Shown: positions 25,501 to 33,020 of the stretch, piece after piece
Layout: each line of letters opens with the position of its first letter
How positions within the stretch are numbered: the stretch's first letter is position 1
IMG/VR virus record: IMGVR_UViG_3300011416_000008
Location: 1 to 45,760 of that record
Length of the DNA: 45,760 nt
Reading direction: 5' to 3' (one strand)
DNA from: a virus
Translations under genes and position numbers: made by a program
Notes under the pieces: model-generated
Told to the model about the DNA's origin: nothing
Seen by the model: only the letters and a program-made list of their open reading frames with translations
Databases searched by the model: none

Positions 25501-27284
25501 ATCCTCTCCTCTATTCTGCAAATAAGTTACTCGATTCTGCTGTTTCTAAAGCAGTCTCTGGAATTAGAAATGTTTGGAACAGTGTTAAGACGCCTGCAGA
25601 ATTAGATCGTGTCAATGCAGCAATGGATGAGTTTGGAATGAAGCCTGCATTCTTGCCTGCGTATGATGCAGGAATGTATGAGTTATCAAATCATGCTGCA
25701 CCCCGCGGAGAATTAACAAAATTTGTGCGCGGTGCAAATGCTGTACTTGGTCGCTTTGTTTTAGGTCTTGATCCACTTAATGCACTCAACAATGCTATTG
25801 GATCAAACATTCTTAGAGGAACTGAACTCAAACATCTAACAGATGCTATTCGTAAAGGTAACTCAGCAGTCGCTGGAGAGTTAGCAGGTTTAGCAAAAGT
25901 TATTGTTCCAGGTACTGTAGATGACATTCTTGCGCCAACTAAACTTGTAAACCAAGCTATTAGAAACTTCTTTAAAGATCAAGATAATGCGCTCATTACT
26001 AAGTACAAAAATGCGGGCTATATCAAAGACCGTCTTGAGCAATTCAAACTTATCCTCGACGACTTCACACTCAAAGGAACAGAAACAGTTACAGATCTTA
26101 ATGGACGAATGTCGAAAGCTTTTGCGAGAGCTAAAAGTCTTGCAGACACGGGCGAGGCATTGACTGGAAATAAATTTGCAGAAGAATTTAACCGCTTCAT
26201 TTCTGCAAATGTGATGGAACAGATTACTGAACTGGGAATTAAAAATAATTTGCTCTCCAGAGCTGAAGCAGCAACGTATATTAATACATTTGTCAATCGT
26301 GTTGAAGGAAACATCATTGCTTCCCAAAGGCCACTTATCTTTCAAGGGCCAATTGGACAGGCCATTGGATTATTCCAATCTTATCAGTTTAATCTCATTC
26401 AACAATTATTCCGATACGTCGCGGAAGGAAGTAGGAAAGATTTGGCAATGTTGGTTGGGCTCCAGTCAACATTATATGGTGTCCAAAGTCTCCCTGCATT
26501 CCAATACATCAATACGCACGTTGTTGGACAACTTTCAGGAAACAAAGATCATACAGATTTATATGATAAAACTTATGGTGCGTTAGGTCGTGCTGGTGGA
26601 GATTTCCTACTCTATGGACTACCTTCTAATATTCTTCAAGCTAATATTTATTCTCGTGGTGATATTAATCCTCGTCAGATTACTATAATTCCTACTAATC
26701 TTCAAGAAGTCCCTATTATTGCAGGTTGGGGAAAATTCTTAGGATCAGTTAAAGAGACAGTTTCAAATATTGGAATGGGTGGTTCTGTCTGGGAATCAAT
26801 GTTACGTGGTCTCGAACATAATGGTGTTTCAAGACCGTTAGCTGGACTTGCACAAGTTCTTCAAACTACTGTATCAGGTCAGGTCGTATCAACTTCTAAC
26901 AAAGGTTCAATTTTAAGTTCACATGATTTAATGCAATGGGCATCTACAACTAGACTTGCAGGTGGCAGACCACTTGATGAAGCAGTAACGAATGATGCAC
27001 TTTTCAGAGTTAATTACTATGAAAGTTCAAGACGTAAACAACTTCAAGGATTATCTGAAGCTGTTAAATCTACAATGCTTGCTGGAACTTCACCATCTGA
27101 TACACAAGTAAATCAATTTGCTGAAAAATATATCTCACTCGGTGGAAAGCAAGCGAACTTTAACAAATGGATGATGGATCTTTATAAAGGAGCTAATGTA
27201 TCTCAAGCCAAACAATTAGAATCTTCATTGCGTAATCCTTATGCATATAAGATGCAATTGTTAATGGGTGGAGATACAGAATGA
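22524..27284 (+). CDS. Giant internal virion/ejection protein, 1586 aa
   Basis: By far the largest gene. The N-terminus has Gly/Ala-rich hydrophobic segments (GGFILGSLIPGLGG at about 95, and IAVGGIVGGAIGGAFSAA near 215) that could enter membranes, and the rest is mostly charged helices. Its position after a coiled-coil virion protein fits a gp16-like ejection protein. I see no lytic transglycosylase motif at the N-terminus, unlike T7 gp16. The stop overlaps the next start (ATGA). Confidence 0.75.
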   Translation: MAELARHILAADNHNYGNIGTSWLDPASWGQKVGNGGSLIATSILSGANSFYNTAVHVANWFGADVSQNNTQNWISSIDSDLGTYYRQNTDAADFGGFILGSLIPGLGGVKLFNAGQTALKAGTQSGFIGKNLSWGTGLLLPKTEQYVASAVDVINQSLSAHKLLNAQTAKALGSGLWQNVLEAAAFETAVQATMFKSPILEPQDGFDIIKNIAVGGIVGGAIGGAFSAAKTFGTLKQAIKIEDAARLPFTSRPKFADITDPVERIIILAEDSDLTAVPVMLRRADGTIVQNNYAVNKTLAEQKIQRNNNDIRTNIHAITPEDKELGNVVANTSQGLSHIQMFSNFAGADEITRINKLSRGDKAVAKAIIKEEPDPGFSNRYVKLIGEDAGNTIANAPTLRTLGDIFDSKEQILSSIRKADFSLEEPWNPLLKIPSTEPLYLIAEKRHIWAQDILKKIKPGTLIGEFDIPVLERALKDNIWDQIKVSTTAGNKGFNSKAELEQYIRGTKEYVAGKLMASESTEAIGTITNVKRSYLEGTRTNDVDDLFAMQSTNRAYLSTLESKGLSKNLDEAVDPKYLPKWAKVTYRLDKLQPDGTITDALVFYKQKQKLYEEAGRRIGARIFGNDLVGSLPAISDSTLFTASRTGSGPRLVSSENANYGSLSSMMAWLGGKTKQGQELLRKDTQDLLEGSLMRMGNKPEAAIEFEGVNQKVLRSGKDWIYYEEGGQVGLITKEAHKKFGGPDLGLDAEGKEILLSKKTIVDLINVPENELIYIRNIEARDVIKAHISREGQRRGYTSEIRAAQGHTDAKDTSVFTPIRANISEYPHYAFVTDPKVSGSGHVSMLHAATEKDLSALIDRVPSNYKVVTKKESEALSAARGEHEYSRGLHENYISADLNNKGIYSNFFAKTDPQKIINDILQQHLRSDDTLARETMRLMYEPQFNWLEDLGTAYSQVATSKFGSFTKALEKTQDNPYFNYIKTALDISKISEYPLLYSANKLLDSAVSKAVSGIRNVWNSVKTPAELDRVNAAMDEFGMKPAFLPAYDAGMYELSNHAAPRGELTKFVRGANAVLGRFVLGLDPLNALNNAIGSNILRGTELKHLTDAIRKGNSAVAGELAGLAKVIVPGTVDDILAPTKLVNQAIRNFFKDQDNALITKYKNAGYIKDRLEQFKLILDDFTLKGTETVTDLNGRMSKAFARAKSLADTGEALTGNKFAEEFNRFISANVMEQITELGIKNNLLSRAEAATYINTFVNRVEGNIIASQRPLIFQGPIGQAIGLFQSYQFNLIQQLFRYVAEGSRKDLAMLVGLQSTLYGVQSLPAFQYINTHVVGQLSGNKDHTDLYDKTYGALGRAGGDFLLYGLPSNILQANIYSRGDINPRQITIIPTNLQEVPIIAGWGKFLGSVKETVSNIGMGGSVWESMLRGLEHNGVSRPLAGLAQVLQTTVSGQVVSTSNKGSILSSHDLMQWASTTRLAGGRPLDEAVTNDALFRVNYYESSRRKQLQGLSEAVKSTMLAGTSPSDTQVNQFAEKYISLGGKQANFNKWMMDLYKGANVSQAKQLESSLRNPYAYKMQLLMGGDTE

Positions 27285-28051
27285 CTTCTTCAGTCACGCA
27301 AACACCTGGATTAAGATTTATTAATGCATCGGATGCGCGAGCTGAAATTCCTTTAATTTACAATCCCACTACTGGTGATTATGATCTTGCTACATCGTCC
27401 GATGGATTATTGAATGTAGCAACTTTTGTTTGGAATACAGGAACTTTAAGCTGGGATAAAGCAACTCAAGCTGGTGGCGGCGGTGGCGGCGGTGCTGCAG
27501 TAACTATTGCAGATGGTGCAGATATTGCAGAAGGTGCAACTACAGATGCTGCAGTAATTACAGATGTTGCTGGAACTATTTCTGGTAAACTTAGAGGATT
27601 GGTAAAATGGGCATTTGAGAGGATGCCTGTATCTTTAGGTCAGAAAGTAATGGCGGAATCTTTTCCAGTTACCATTGCCTCAAATCAATCTCAAATAGAG
27701 GTTTCTATTGTTGCACAAACTATTCCAGTAACAGTTGCACTTGGTGGACTGGTTACTGTATATAAACCAGTCACAGATTTAATTGGAAATTCTCCTGCAA
27801 CTGCTTCTGTAGGTGTAGCTTCAGCAACAGCACTTGCTGCAAATGTGGATAGAAAAGGTGCAGTATTTGTTAATCTTTCAGTTAATACTATTTCATTTGG
27901 TCTTGATGGTTCTGCTGCAGTATTGAATAGTGGAATTACATTGACACCCTTCGGTACTTGGGTAATGGACGATTACACATTTACTATTGGTGAAATTACA
28001 GCAATTGCCTCTGCTGCTGCCTCTACTTTATCTATTCAAGAATTCCAATGA
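27281..28051 (+). CDS. Appendage/tail fibre-like protein, 256 aa
   Basis: ATGA-coupled on both sides. An N-terminal domain ends in a seven-glycine linker, followed by GADIAEGATTDAAV and GTISGKLRGL, which are frequent in phage neck and appendage proteins, then Ala/Val/Thr-rich beta sequence. Likely part of a host-facing structure. Confidence 0.65.
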   Translation: MTSSVTQTPGLRFINASDARAEIPLIYNPTTGDYDLATSSDGLLNVATFVWNTGTLSWDKATQAGGGGGGGAAVTIADGADIAEGATTDAAVITDVAGTISGKLRGLVKWAFERMPVSLGQKVMAESFPVTIASNQSQIEVSIVAQTIPVTVALGGLVTVYKPVTDLIGNSPATASVGVASATALAANVDRKGAVFVNLSVNTISFGLDGSAAVLNSGITLTPFGTWVMDDYTFTIGEITAIASAAASTLSIQEFQ

Positions 28052-28458
28052 CAGTTCTTAACCCTCGACCACCAGCAATTCAAGATGAAGGTTTAGCACA
28101 AGGATTTGCATACACTTTAAATTTTGTGGGTGCTGGCGTTGTTGCTACAGTAGTTGCAGGTGTTGCAACAATAACAATTGCTGGTGGTGGCGGCGGTGCT
28201 GCTACAATTGCAGCTTTTACAGCAGATTGTCCTTATCCTACGGTAGATCAAGTATTCAATGTTATTGATGCTTCAGTTACTGGAGCTTCTAAAGTATTAG
28301 TATCTACTGGTCATTATACTGATCTAGATACTAATTCTCCAGAAGACATTGACTGGAATGTTGAAAGTGTAGCAGCAGGTTCTTTTAACTTCCGTATTAG
28401 ATCAAAGAACAATGAAGTAGTTGGTGGTCCATACAAATTCTTCTACATGTTAGGATAA
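28048..28458 (+). CDS. Appendage-like protein, 136 aa
   Basis: N-terminal beta segments (VVATVVAGVATITIAGG) lead to a Gly-rich linker and a C-terminal domain with DQVFNVIDAS and FRIRSKNNEVVGG. It shares the glycine-linker layout of its neighbour. A small fibre or baseplate-like subunit is probable. Confidence 0.6.
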   Translation: MTVLNPRPPAIQDEGLAQGFAYTLNFVGAGVVATVVAGVATITIAGGGGGAATIAAFTADCPYPTVDQVFNVIDASVTGASKVLVSTGHYTDLDTNSPEDIDWNVESVAAGSFNFRIRSKNNEVVGGPYKFFYMLG

Positions 28459-28461
28459 AAA

Positions 28462-29268
28462 ATGCCTGTATTATTTGATGCAAGAGGTAATGAGTTTCAA
28501 GGGGAATTGGACCAAATTAATGGGCAAGTAAATGTTGATGCTAGAACTGCAGTTAATACTCTTAACGCACTCAATGCGGAAGTATTACTTGACCTAAATG
28601 GTAAAGCTACATGTCTTGTAGATTTACGAACTGCTGCGGCCGTTTTAACTGTTGTTGCAGAAGTTTCAATTGATGGAGTAAATTATTTCTCCATTCCAAT
28701 GTTTGCAAATCAGCAACTACTTGCTGCAGTAATCACACAAGAACAATATGTTCCTTCAGTAACTTACGCAACTACTGGTTCCGGTTCCTACACAATTGGT
28801 GTATCAGGATATCGTAGAGTTCGCATTCGCGTATCTGCATTCACATCTGGATCTGTTGCAGTTGCAATGCGGACATCTATTGCAGATCAAATCATTTTTG
28901 GCAGACCGATTCCAGCCACTTTGCATGTTACGGTAACTGCTGCTGCAAATACTGCTGCAACAATTACACTTCCAGCGGCCGGTGTTGGAATGTTCCATTA
29001 TATCACATATCTCAATTGCCGTAGAAATGCAACTGCTGCACTTGCAGGTAGTGCTACATTAATTATCACATCTACTAATCTTCCAGGTACTCCTGCATGG
29101 AGTAATGGTAATGCAATGATCGCTGGAGGAACAGTTGAAGATATTGATATGCAACCAACTGTACCATTAAAATCATTAGTACCAAACACTGCAACAACTA
29201 TTGTAATGCCTGCGGCCGGTGCAGCAGTTCTTAATCGTGGAAATTGTTCTTACTACGTAGGATTCTAA
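28462..29268 (+). CDS. Beta-rich appendage/receptor-binding candidate, 268 aa
   Basis: Rich in Ala, Thr and Val with repeats of the type TAAANTAATITLPAAGVG and TATTIVMPAAGAAV, which suggests repeated beta strands as in fibre shafts or tips. Ends in CSYYVGF. It lies last in the appendage group before the lysis genes. The exact role is not seen. Confidence 0.6.
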   Translation: MPVLFDARGNEFQGELDQINGQVNVDARTAVNTLNALNAEVLLDLNGKATCLVDLRTAAAVLTVVAEVSIDGVNYFSIPMFANQQLLAAVITQEQYVPSVTYATTGSGSYTIGVSGYRRVRIRVSAFTSGSVAVAMRTSIADQIIFGRPIPATLHVTVTAAANTAATITLPAAGVGMFHYITYLNCRRNATAALAGSATLIITSTNLPGTPAWSNGNAMIAGGTVEDIDMQPTVPLKSLVPNTATTIVMPAAGAAVLNRGNCSYYVGF

Positions 29269-29269
29269 T

Positions 29270-29509
29270 ATGGTTGATAAAGTTGTTATCTCTCGTCACT
29301 GGAATAATCCTCAAATTTCTTACTCTATTGCTCCAGAAGGTATTAACGTTCAAACAAAGCTAGATGATTATCTTGTAGCAATGGTTGAGGAAATTGGGAA
29401 TCCAGCAATTCTACTTGTAATGACAAAGAATCGATTACTCCAATTGTTAAGAGATAAGTCAACAGTTGTTTGTGAGAAGATTAAACAAGCCACTGCACAA
29501 GGAAACTAA
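29270..29509 (+). CDS. Hypothetical protein, 79 aa
   Basis: Directly follows the appendage gene. Begins VDKVVISRHWNNPQISY and contains a helical Leu-rich centre, ending in basic residues. In phages small proteins of this kind lie between fibre and lysis genes. Unassigned. Confidence 0.65.
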   Translation: MVDKVVISRHWNNPQISYSIAPEGINVQTKLDDYLVAMVEEIGNPAILLVMTKNRLLQLLRDKSTVVCEKIKQATAQGN

Positions 29510-29510
29510 C

Positions 29511-29999
29511 ATGAGCTTCTTTGCTGGTCTAGCTGAAATTGCAACTGGTGGATTAGGTAAAGTAATCGTTGATACAATTAAAGATTACTTTCCTCCGGAC
29601 ATGAGTCCAGAACAAAAAGCAAACATTCAACTCGCCGCCCAACAAATTGAATTACAACGTGCTATTGAATTCAATAAAGCTCAAAATGAAGCAGAGAAAA
29701 CGTTGAATGAACGAATTGCAATGTATGAGGGTACTGCCTCAGATTTGAAATCAATTCCAGTTCTTGGCGCAGTAATGTTATTTTTGCGCGGCTCTCAGCG
29801 ACCAGTTTGGGGATTTGCTACAATTCTTCTAGATTATCAAGTATTCTCTGCAAGTTGGAAACTAGACGATCCAATTATCTCAAATGCATTTTGGGTTGTT
29901 AATTTTCTAGTCCTCGGCTTTTTGTTTGGTGAACGCGCCGTTACCAACATTATGCCATTTATCACTAACATGATTCAAGCTAAGAATGGAGCTAAATAA
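29511..29999 (+). CDS. Holin of the 3-TM (GTA-type) superfamily
   Basis: 162 aa, start at 29511 two bases after the previous stop with GGAAAC upstream. N-terminus amphipathic (FAGLAEIATGGLGKVIVDTI), then a charged coiled region, then membrane segments around PVLGAVMLFLRG, RPVWGFATILLDY, and AFWVVNFLVLGFLFG. The motif GSQRPVWG is characteristic of the three-TM holin of gene transfer agents and phages. It would open the inner membrane for the M15 enzyme. Confidence 0.85.
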   Translation: MSFFAGLAEIATGGLGKVIVDTIKDYFPPDMSPEQKANIQLAAQQIELQRAIEFNKAQNEAEKTLNERIAMYEGTASDLKSIPVLGAVMLFLRGSQRPVWGFATILLDYQVFSASWKLDDPIISNAFWVVNFLVLGFLFGERAVTNIMPFITNMIQAKNGAK

Positions 30000-30253
30000 T
30001 GAGTGCACCTTTTCCAACGTACAAACACGGGAAAATCATTGTTCCAGACGATGCAGTCGATCAGCCGTATTATACTCGTGTTGTTTGTATTACAGCAGGT
30101 AATTTGGTATTTCGTGTTATTGATGCAACTACTGGATTAGAATCCGCAAGTATTACAATTGCAATGACTCCAACACAAACTCTTGATGTTGTTCCCAAAA
30201 AAGTTATGGCAACAGGCATCACTGGCACATACTTAGGGCAGATTTCAGGATGA
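29999..30253 (+). CDS. Hypothetical small beta protein, 84 aa
   Basis: Both ends overlap neighbours (TAATG and ATGA). Alternating hydrophobic strands (YYTRVVCITAGNLVFRVID) and the ending KKVMATGITGTYLG. I recall similar small proteins among phage structural genes but cannot name the family. Confidence 0.65.
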   Translation: MSAPFPTYKHGKIIVPDDAVDQPYYTRVVCITAGNLVFRVIDATTGLESASITIAMTPTQTLDVVPKKVMATGITGTYLGQISG

Positions 30254-30588
30254 AAACATTAATCGCATCATTATTCCTATGTGCTCCATTGCTTTCATAT
30301 GCTGCATGCATTCCAATTGAATGGGGCGGTTCTGGCACTTCTTACACTGTTGGAACTACAACTTCTGGAACTTGGTATGTTTGGAACTGTTTTGAAGATG
30401 GAAAATTAGTTCCAAAAGGTAGAGTAATTGTTTCTGGTCATCGACCATCTGCTACTTGTCTTGCTGCAATTATTAATCCATTTATTGCTGTGGATGAGAA
30501 ATGTAATTCTATTAATGAAGATGAAATTATTCGTTATACTAGATTACAAAAATCAGCGAAAACAGCTCAAGCAAAATTACCAAAATAA
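30250..30588 (+). CDS. Exported Cys-containing protein, 112 aa
   Basis: A clear signal peptide MKTLIASLFLCAPLLSYA is followed by a mature part starting near residue 19. The mature protein has four cysteines (C20, C48, and two later, in ATCLAA and EKCNS), suggesting two disulphides in the periplasm. Last gene of the rightward operon, next to the holin, so it could be a lysis or superinfection-exclusion protein; this is inference. The Cys directly after the cleavage region is not a good lipobox. Confidence 0.7.
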   Translation: MKTLIASLFLCAPLLSYAACIPIEWGGSGTSYTVGTTTSGTWYVWNCFEDGKLVPKGRVIVSGHRPSATCLAAIINPFIAVDEKCNSINEDEIIRYTRLQKSAKTAQAKLPK

Positions 30589-30603
30589 TTTTTTCCACAA
30601 ATG

Positions 30604-30634
30604 AAAAAGCCCACTTTTTATGGTGGGCTTTTTT
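30604..30634. terminator. Bidirectional intrinsic terminator
   Basis: An 11-bp perfect stem, AAAAAGCCCAC/GTGGGCTTTTT, with an 8-base loop. It has a T-run on one side and an A-run on the other, so it can stop transcription on both strands, exactly between the convergent late and early operons. Confidence 0.92.
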
Positions 30635-30646
30635 GCATCTATTGAA

Positions 30647-30916
30647 TTAATGAAGATCAAAGTTACCATGTTCGTTTGGTAAGATTAATGAAGTTCTTTT
30701 CTCTTTAAGTCTTCGAATAATAACTTCACAAATTCCTACAAGTTCAGCTTGGGTATAAACTCCGTCTAATGCAATCTGACAATATGCAGCAGCTTGAGCA
30801 ATTTGTAGAGGAAAGTCTTTATCCTCCATTGCATTGATTGCTTCCATTAAATCTGGATGTTGATGAATTTCTCGGCCAAATTCAATAAATGCTTCAGGGA
30901 ATTGAACTATTGGCAT
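30647..30916 (-). CDS. Hypothetical protein, 89 aa
   Basis: I prefer the ATG at 30916 (GGGA upstream) over a TTG at 30943. Last gene of the leftward operon, overlapping the exonuclease gene by 23 bases. Helical, acidic in the first half (EDKDFPLQIAQAAAY) and basic near the end (RRLKEKR). No known family. Confidence 0.65.
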   Translation of the reverse strand: MPIVQFPEAFIEFGREIHQHPDLMEAINAMEDKDFPLQIAQAAAYCQIALDGVYTQAELVGICEVIIRRLKEKRTSLILPNEHGNFDLH

Positions 30917-31460
30917 TTGAATGTTCCCAAATAAGAACCTCAATCAACTGTCTTGCTTGAAATTTAGCATCACCTAATGCATTATGTAATTCAGGATTAT
31001 CTTCTTTAGGAGTGTAAGCAGTTTTTGGCGTTCTCTTTAATACAGTTCTTAAATCTCGCATCGTATTGTATACCCAAGGAATTTTAAGTCCTCGACCTTC
31101 ATATGCATTACGAAGAATAGTAAAATCAAAATCAGTTCCTTTAGCCCAAAATTCTATACTATTAGCAGTAATATTGTTGGTACTAGATACCTTCTCAAAC
31201 CAAACATTAAACTGATAAAGAGCTTCAGATAAGAAAGGAGATTGAGTATCTGTTTTAGGATATTTATCAATATTTTCTTTTTGCATCCACCATTCTAATG
31301 TATCAATATCAATATGCCTGTCTGCTTGTGATTGTTTTCTCTCAATAATCCGATAAAATTCATGACTAACCAACAATTCAGGACTAATATAAACTGCTCC
31401 AATTGAAAGAATTACAGTATTTGGTTTTGTACCCAATGTTTCAATATCAACCATAATCAT
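30894..31460 (-). CDS. DEDD-type 3'-5' exonuclease
   Basis: 188 aa. The first exonuclease motif is VDIETLGT (Asp5, Glu7), followed by ILSIGAVYI, then the family-typical IDIDTLEWWMQKE and FDFTILRNAYEGRG (second Asp). This matches DnaQ/Rv2179c-like exonucleases that trim RNA or DNA 3' ends. ATGA overlap with the gene upstream. It is in the nucleotide metabolism end of the operon. Confidence 0.85.
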   Translation of the reverse strand: MIMVDIETLGTKPNTVILSIGAVYISPELLVSHEFYRIIERKQSQADRHIDIDTLEWWMQKENIDKYPKTDTQSPFLSEALYQFNVWFEKVSSTNNITANSIEFWAKGTDFDFTILRNAYEGRGLKIPWVYNTMRDLRTVLKRTPKTAYTPKEDNPELHNALGDAKFQARQLIEVLIWEHSNANSSIP

Positions 31461-31705
31461 CGCACTAACTCCGATTCAGATTTTGCTCTACCATAAACAC
31501 AAAAATCAGTTCCTATTACTGGAGGTCTCATTGATATGATTTGAATTTCTACTTTAACAATTTTAGGATCTAAACCAGGTACTTGATTAATAATTGGATA
31601 AGGAGTAGGAGGATTTAACATACAAGTAAAATTATTGTCATTTATAACTCGTGCAAACTTACAATTGTTGCAATAAACAACTGGAGCTTGTGTAATGTTA
31701 CCCAT
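31457..31705 (-). CDS. Small Cys-containing protein, 82 aa
   Basis: GGGAG upstream of the ATG. Cysteines in VYCNNCKFA, FTCML and DFCVYG form a possible zinc site (C-x2-C, C, C). Overlaps ThyX by eight bases and the exonuclease by four. No family name. Confidence 0.7.
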   Translation of the reverse strand: MGNITQAPVVYCNNCKFARVINDNNFTCMLNPPTPYPIINQVPGLDPKIVKVEIQIISMRPPVIGTDFCVYGRAKSESELVR

Positions 31706-32387
31706 ACATAATCTCCCAAGTTACAGGAATGATTGGACGAATGAGGGTTTTGATTGCTTCTGCGTACACTCTGATTTCGTATTGTGCGTGAGAATCAAGA
31801 CGTAATTCAAGGAAATGAAGCCAATTGCGCAAATTAGATTTAGCGAAAAAACGAGTATAAGTAGCCATAGGTAAAACTGATCTTGCGAGTTCACGTGGCC
31901 ATCCATTCTTTAAAAGATCTTTATACAATTCAAAGCAATTTTTATGGTGTTCATTTACAATGTAAATTGAATCTCCATATTCATTAGAAACAGAAGCAGA
32001 TATCATTCTAGATTGTTTATTTTTTTCATCTTGTTTACCAATAACAATTGTGTCAGGAACATAATATTCTTCAGGCAGTTCCGTGTATCTTGCACTCACT
32101 TCGTTGTATGATTGAGTCCGATGACGATGCCACTGACGAGCAACGAAAATAGGACATTTAATTTCAAACTGGAACTCCACAGCCTCAAACGGGGACGTGT
32201 GTTTATTCCGCCAGAGGAAGCGTAAAAGTTTTTCATCCGATTTCTCATCATCGCCAGATCGCCAATCAGCAGAATAAGAAACGCGAGCGCTACGCACAAT
32301 ACTAAGATCAGAACCCATTGAATCAACCAAACGAACATATCCATGATCTAATACCTCAATGAATGAGTTATCTACAGTAATGTTCAT
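31698..32387 (-). CDS. thyX: FAD-dependent thymidylate synthase ThyX
   Basis: Makes dTMP from dUMP using methylene-tetrahydrofolate and FAD. The 229-aa protein (ATG at 32387, AAGGA upstream) has the diagnostic RHR-x7-S motif: HRHRTQSYNEVSAR with Arg88, His89, Arg90, Ser98 and Arg100. Length is typical. It supplies thymidine for the AT-rich phage genome, alongside the dNMP kinase and MazG-like enzyme in the same operon. Both ends are ATG-coupled to neighbours. Confidence 0.95.
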   Translation of the reverse strand: MNITVDNSFIEVLDHGYVRLVDSMGSDLSIVRSARVSYSADWRSGDDEKSDEKLLRFLWRNKHTSPFEAVEFQFEIKCPIFVARQWHRHRTQSYNEVSARYTELPEEYYVPDTIVIGKQDEKNKQSRMISASVSNEYGDSIYIVNEHHKNCFELYKDLLKNGWPRELARSVLPMATYTRFFAKSNLRNWLHFLELRLDSHAQYEIRVYAEAIKTLIRPIIPVTWEIMYG

Positions 32388-32653
32388 GAGCAATCCTTAA
32401 AAGCTTCTTCACAACAAGCATAACATAAACCAAATGCAATGTGTTGTCCCAAAGATAATAATTCAGAACAACCTCCACACTTAACGTCTGTCATTGAATC
32501 TTCTGTTAATGTTGATCCTGTTGTTGGATCAAATATTTCATGATCCATATCAGCAGTTAGATATTCCATATTTTGTTCTAAAAAATCAAAGATATTAGGA
32601 TGTTGAGGGGTTATCTCCATCGGTTTTGTCTCTGCGAAGTCTGGCTTGTTCAT
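32384..32653 (-). CDS. Small acidic protein with C-terminal Cys cluster, 89 aa
   Basis: GGAG before the ATG. Acidic N-terminal part and a C-terminal metal-binding candidate: CGGCSELL then GLCYACCEEAF. Overlaps the MazG-like gene by 59 bases and ThyX by four. Unrecognised. Confidence 0.65.
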   Translation of the reverse strand: MNKPDFAETKPMEITPQHPNIFDFLEQNMEYLTADMDHEIFDPTTGSTLTEDSMTDVKCGGCSELLSLGQHIAFGLCYACCEEAFKDCS

Positions 32654-33020
32654 CTGAATACTCCAGGTTTTGATACCGTGTAGATAATTTCATTGCATTA
32701 GCTTGAAGTACAACATCATCTGTGATTCCATAAAAATTTTGAATTGCTTGTAAATAAAATCTCATGTCACCAATTTCTTCAATAAGATTTGTAATGTTTA
32801 ATTCTTGTTCATAATCAAGATGTTTCTTAAGACAATCAGTAATTTCACCAGCCTCAGAACAAATTCCGCGGGCAGCATGACTGAGCATTTTATAATCAGA
32901 TTGGATCTTAAAAAGCTTACGAACAAACTGATCGTACCGAATTGGAACAAAAGTGACACTTTCACCATCATTGTTTTTTAATGGAACAGAAACCCACGAA
33001 GGGCACATTAATGAACTCAT
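32595..33020 (-). CDS. MazG-like NTP pyrophosphohydrolase
   Basis: The 141-aa protein has the paired acidic motifs of the MazG/all-alpha NTP-PPase fold: SEAGEITD (Glu56, Glu59) and LIEEIGDMRFYL (Glu81, Glu82, Asp85). These enzymes hydrolyse (d)NTPs, and phage versions may also lower alarmones. Start at 33020 overlaps the upstream stop (ATGA) with AAGGA upstream. Confidence 0.85.
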   Translation of the reverse strand: MSSLMCPSWVSVPLKNNDGESVTFVPIRYDQFVRKLFKIQSDYKMLSHAARGICSEAGEITDCLKKHLDYEQELNITNLIEEIGDMRFYLQAIQNFYGITDDVVLQANAMKLSTRYQNLEYSDEQARLRRDKTDGDNPSTS

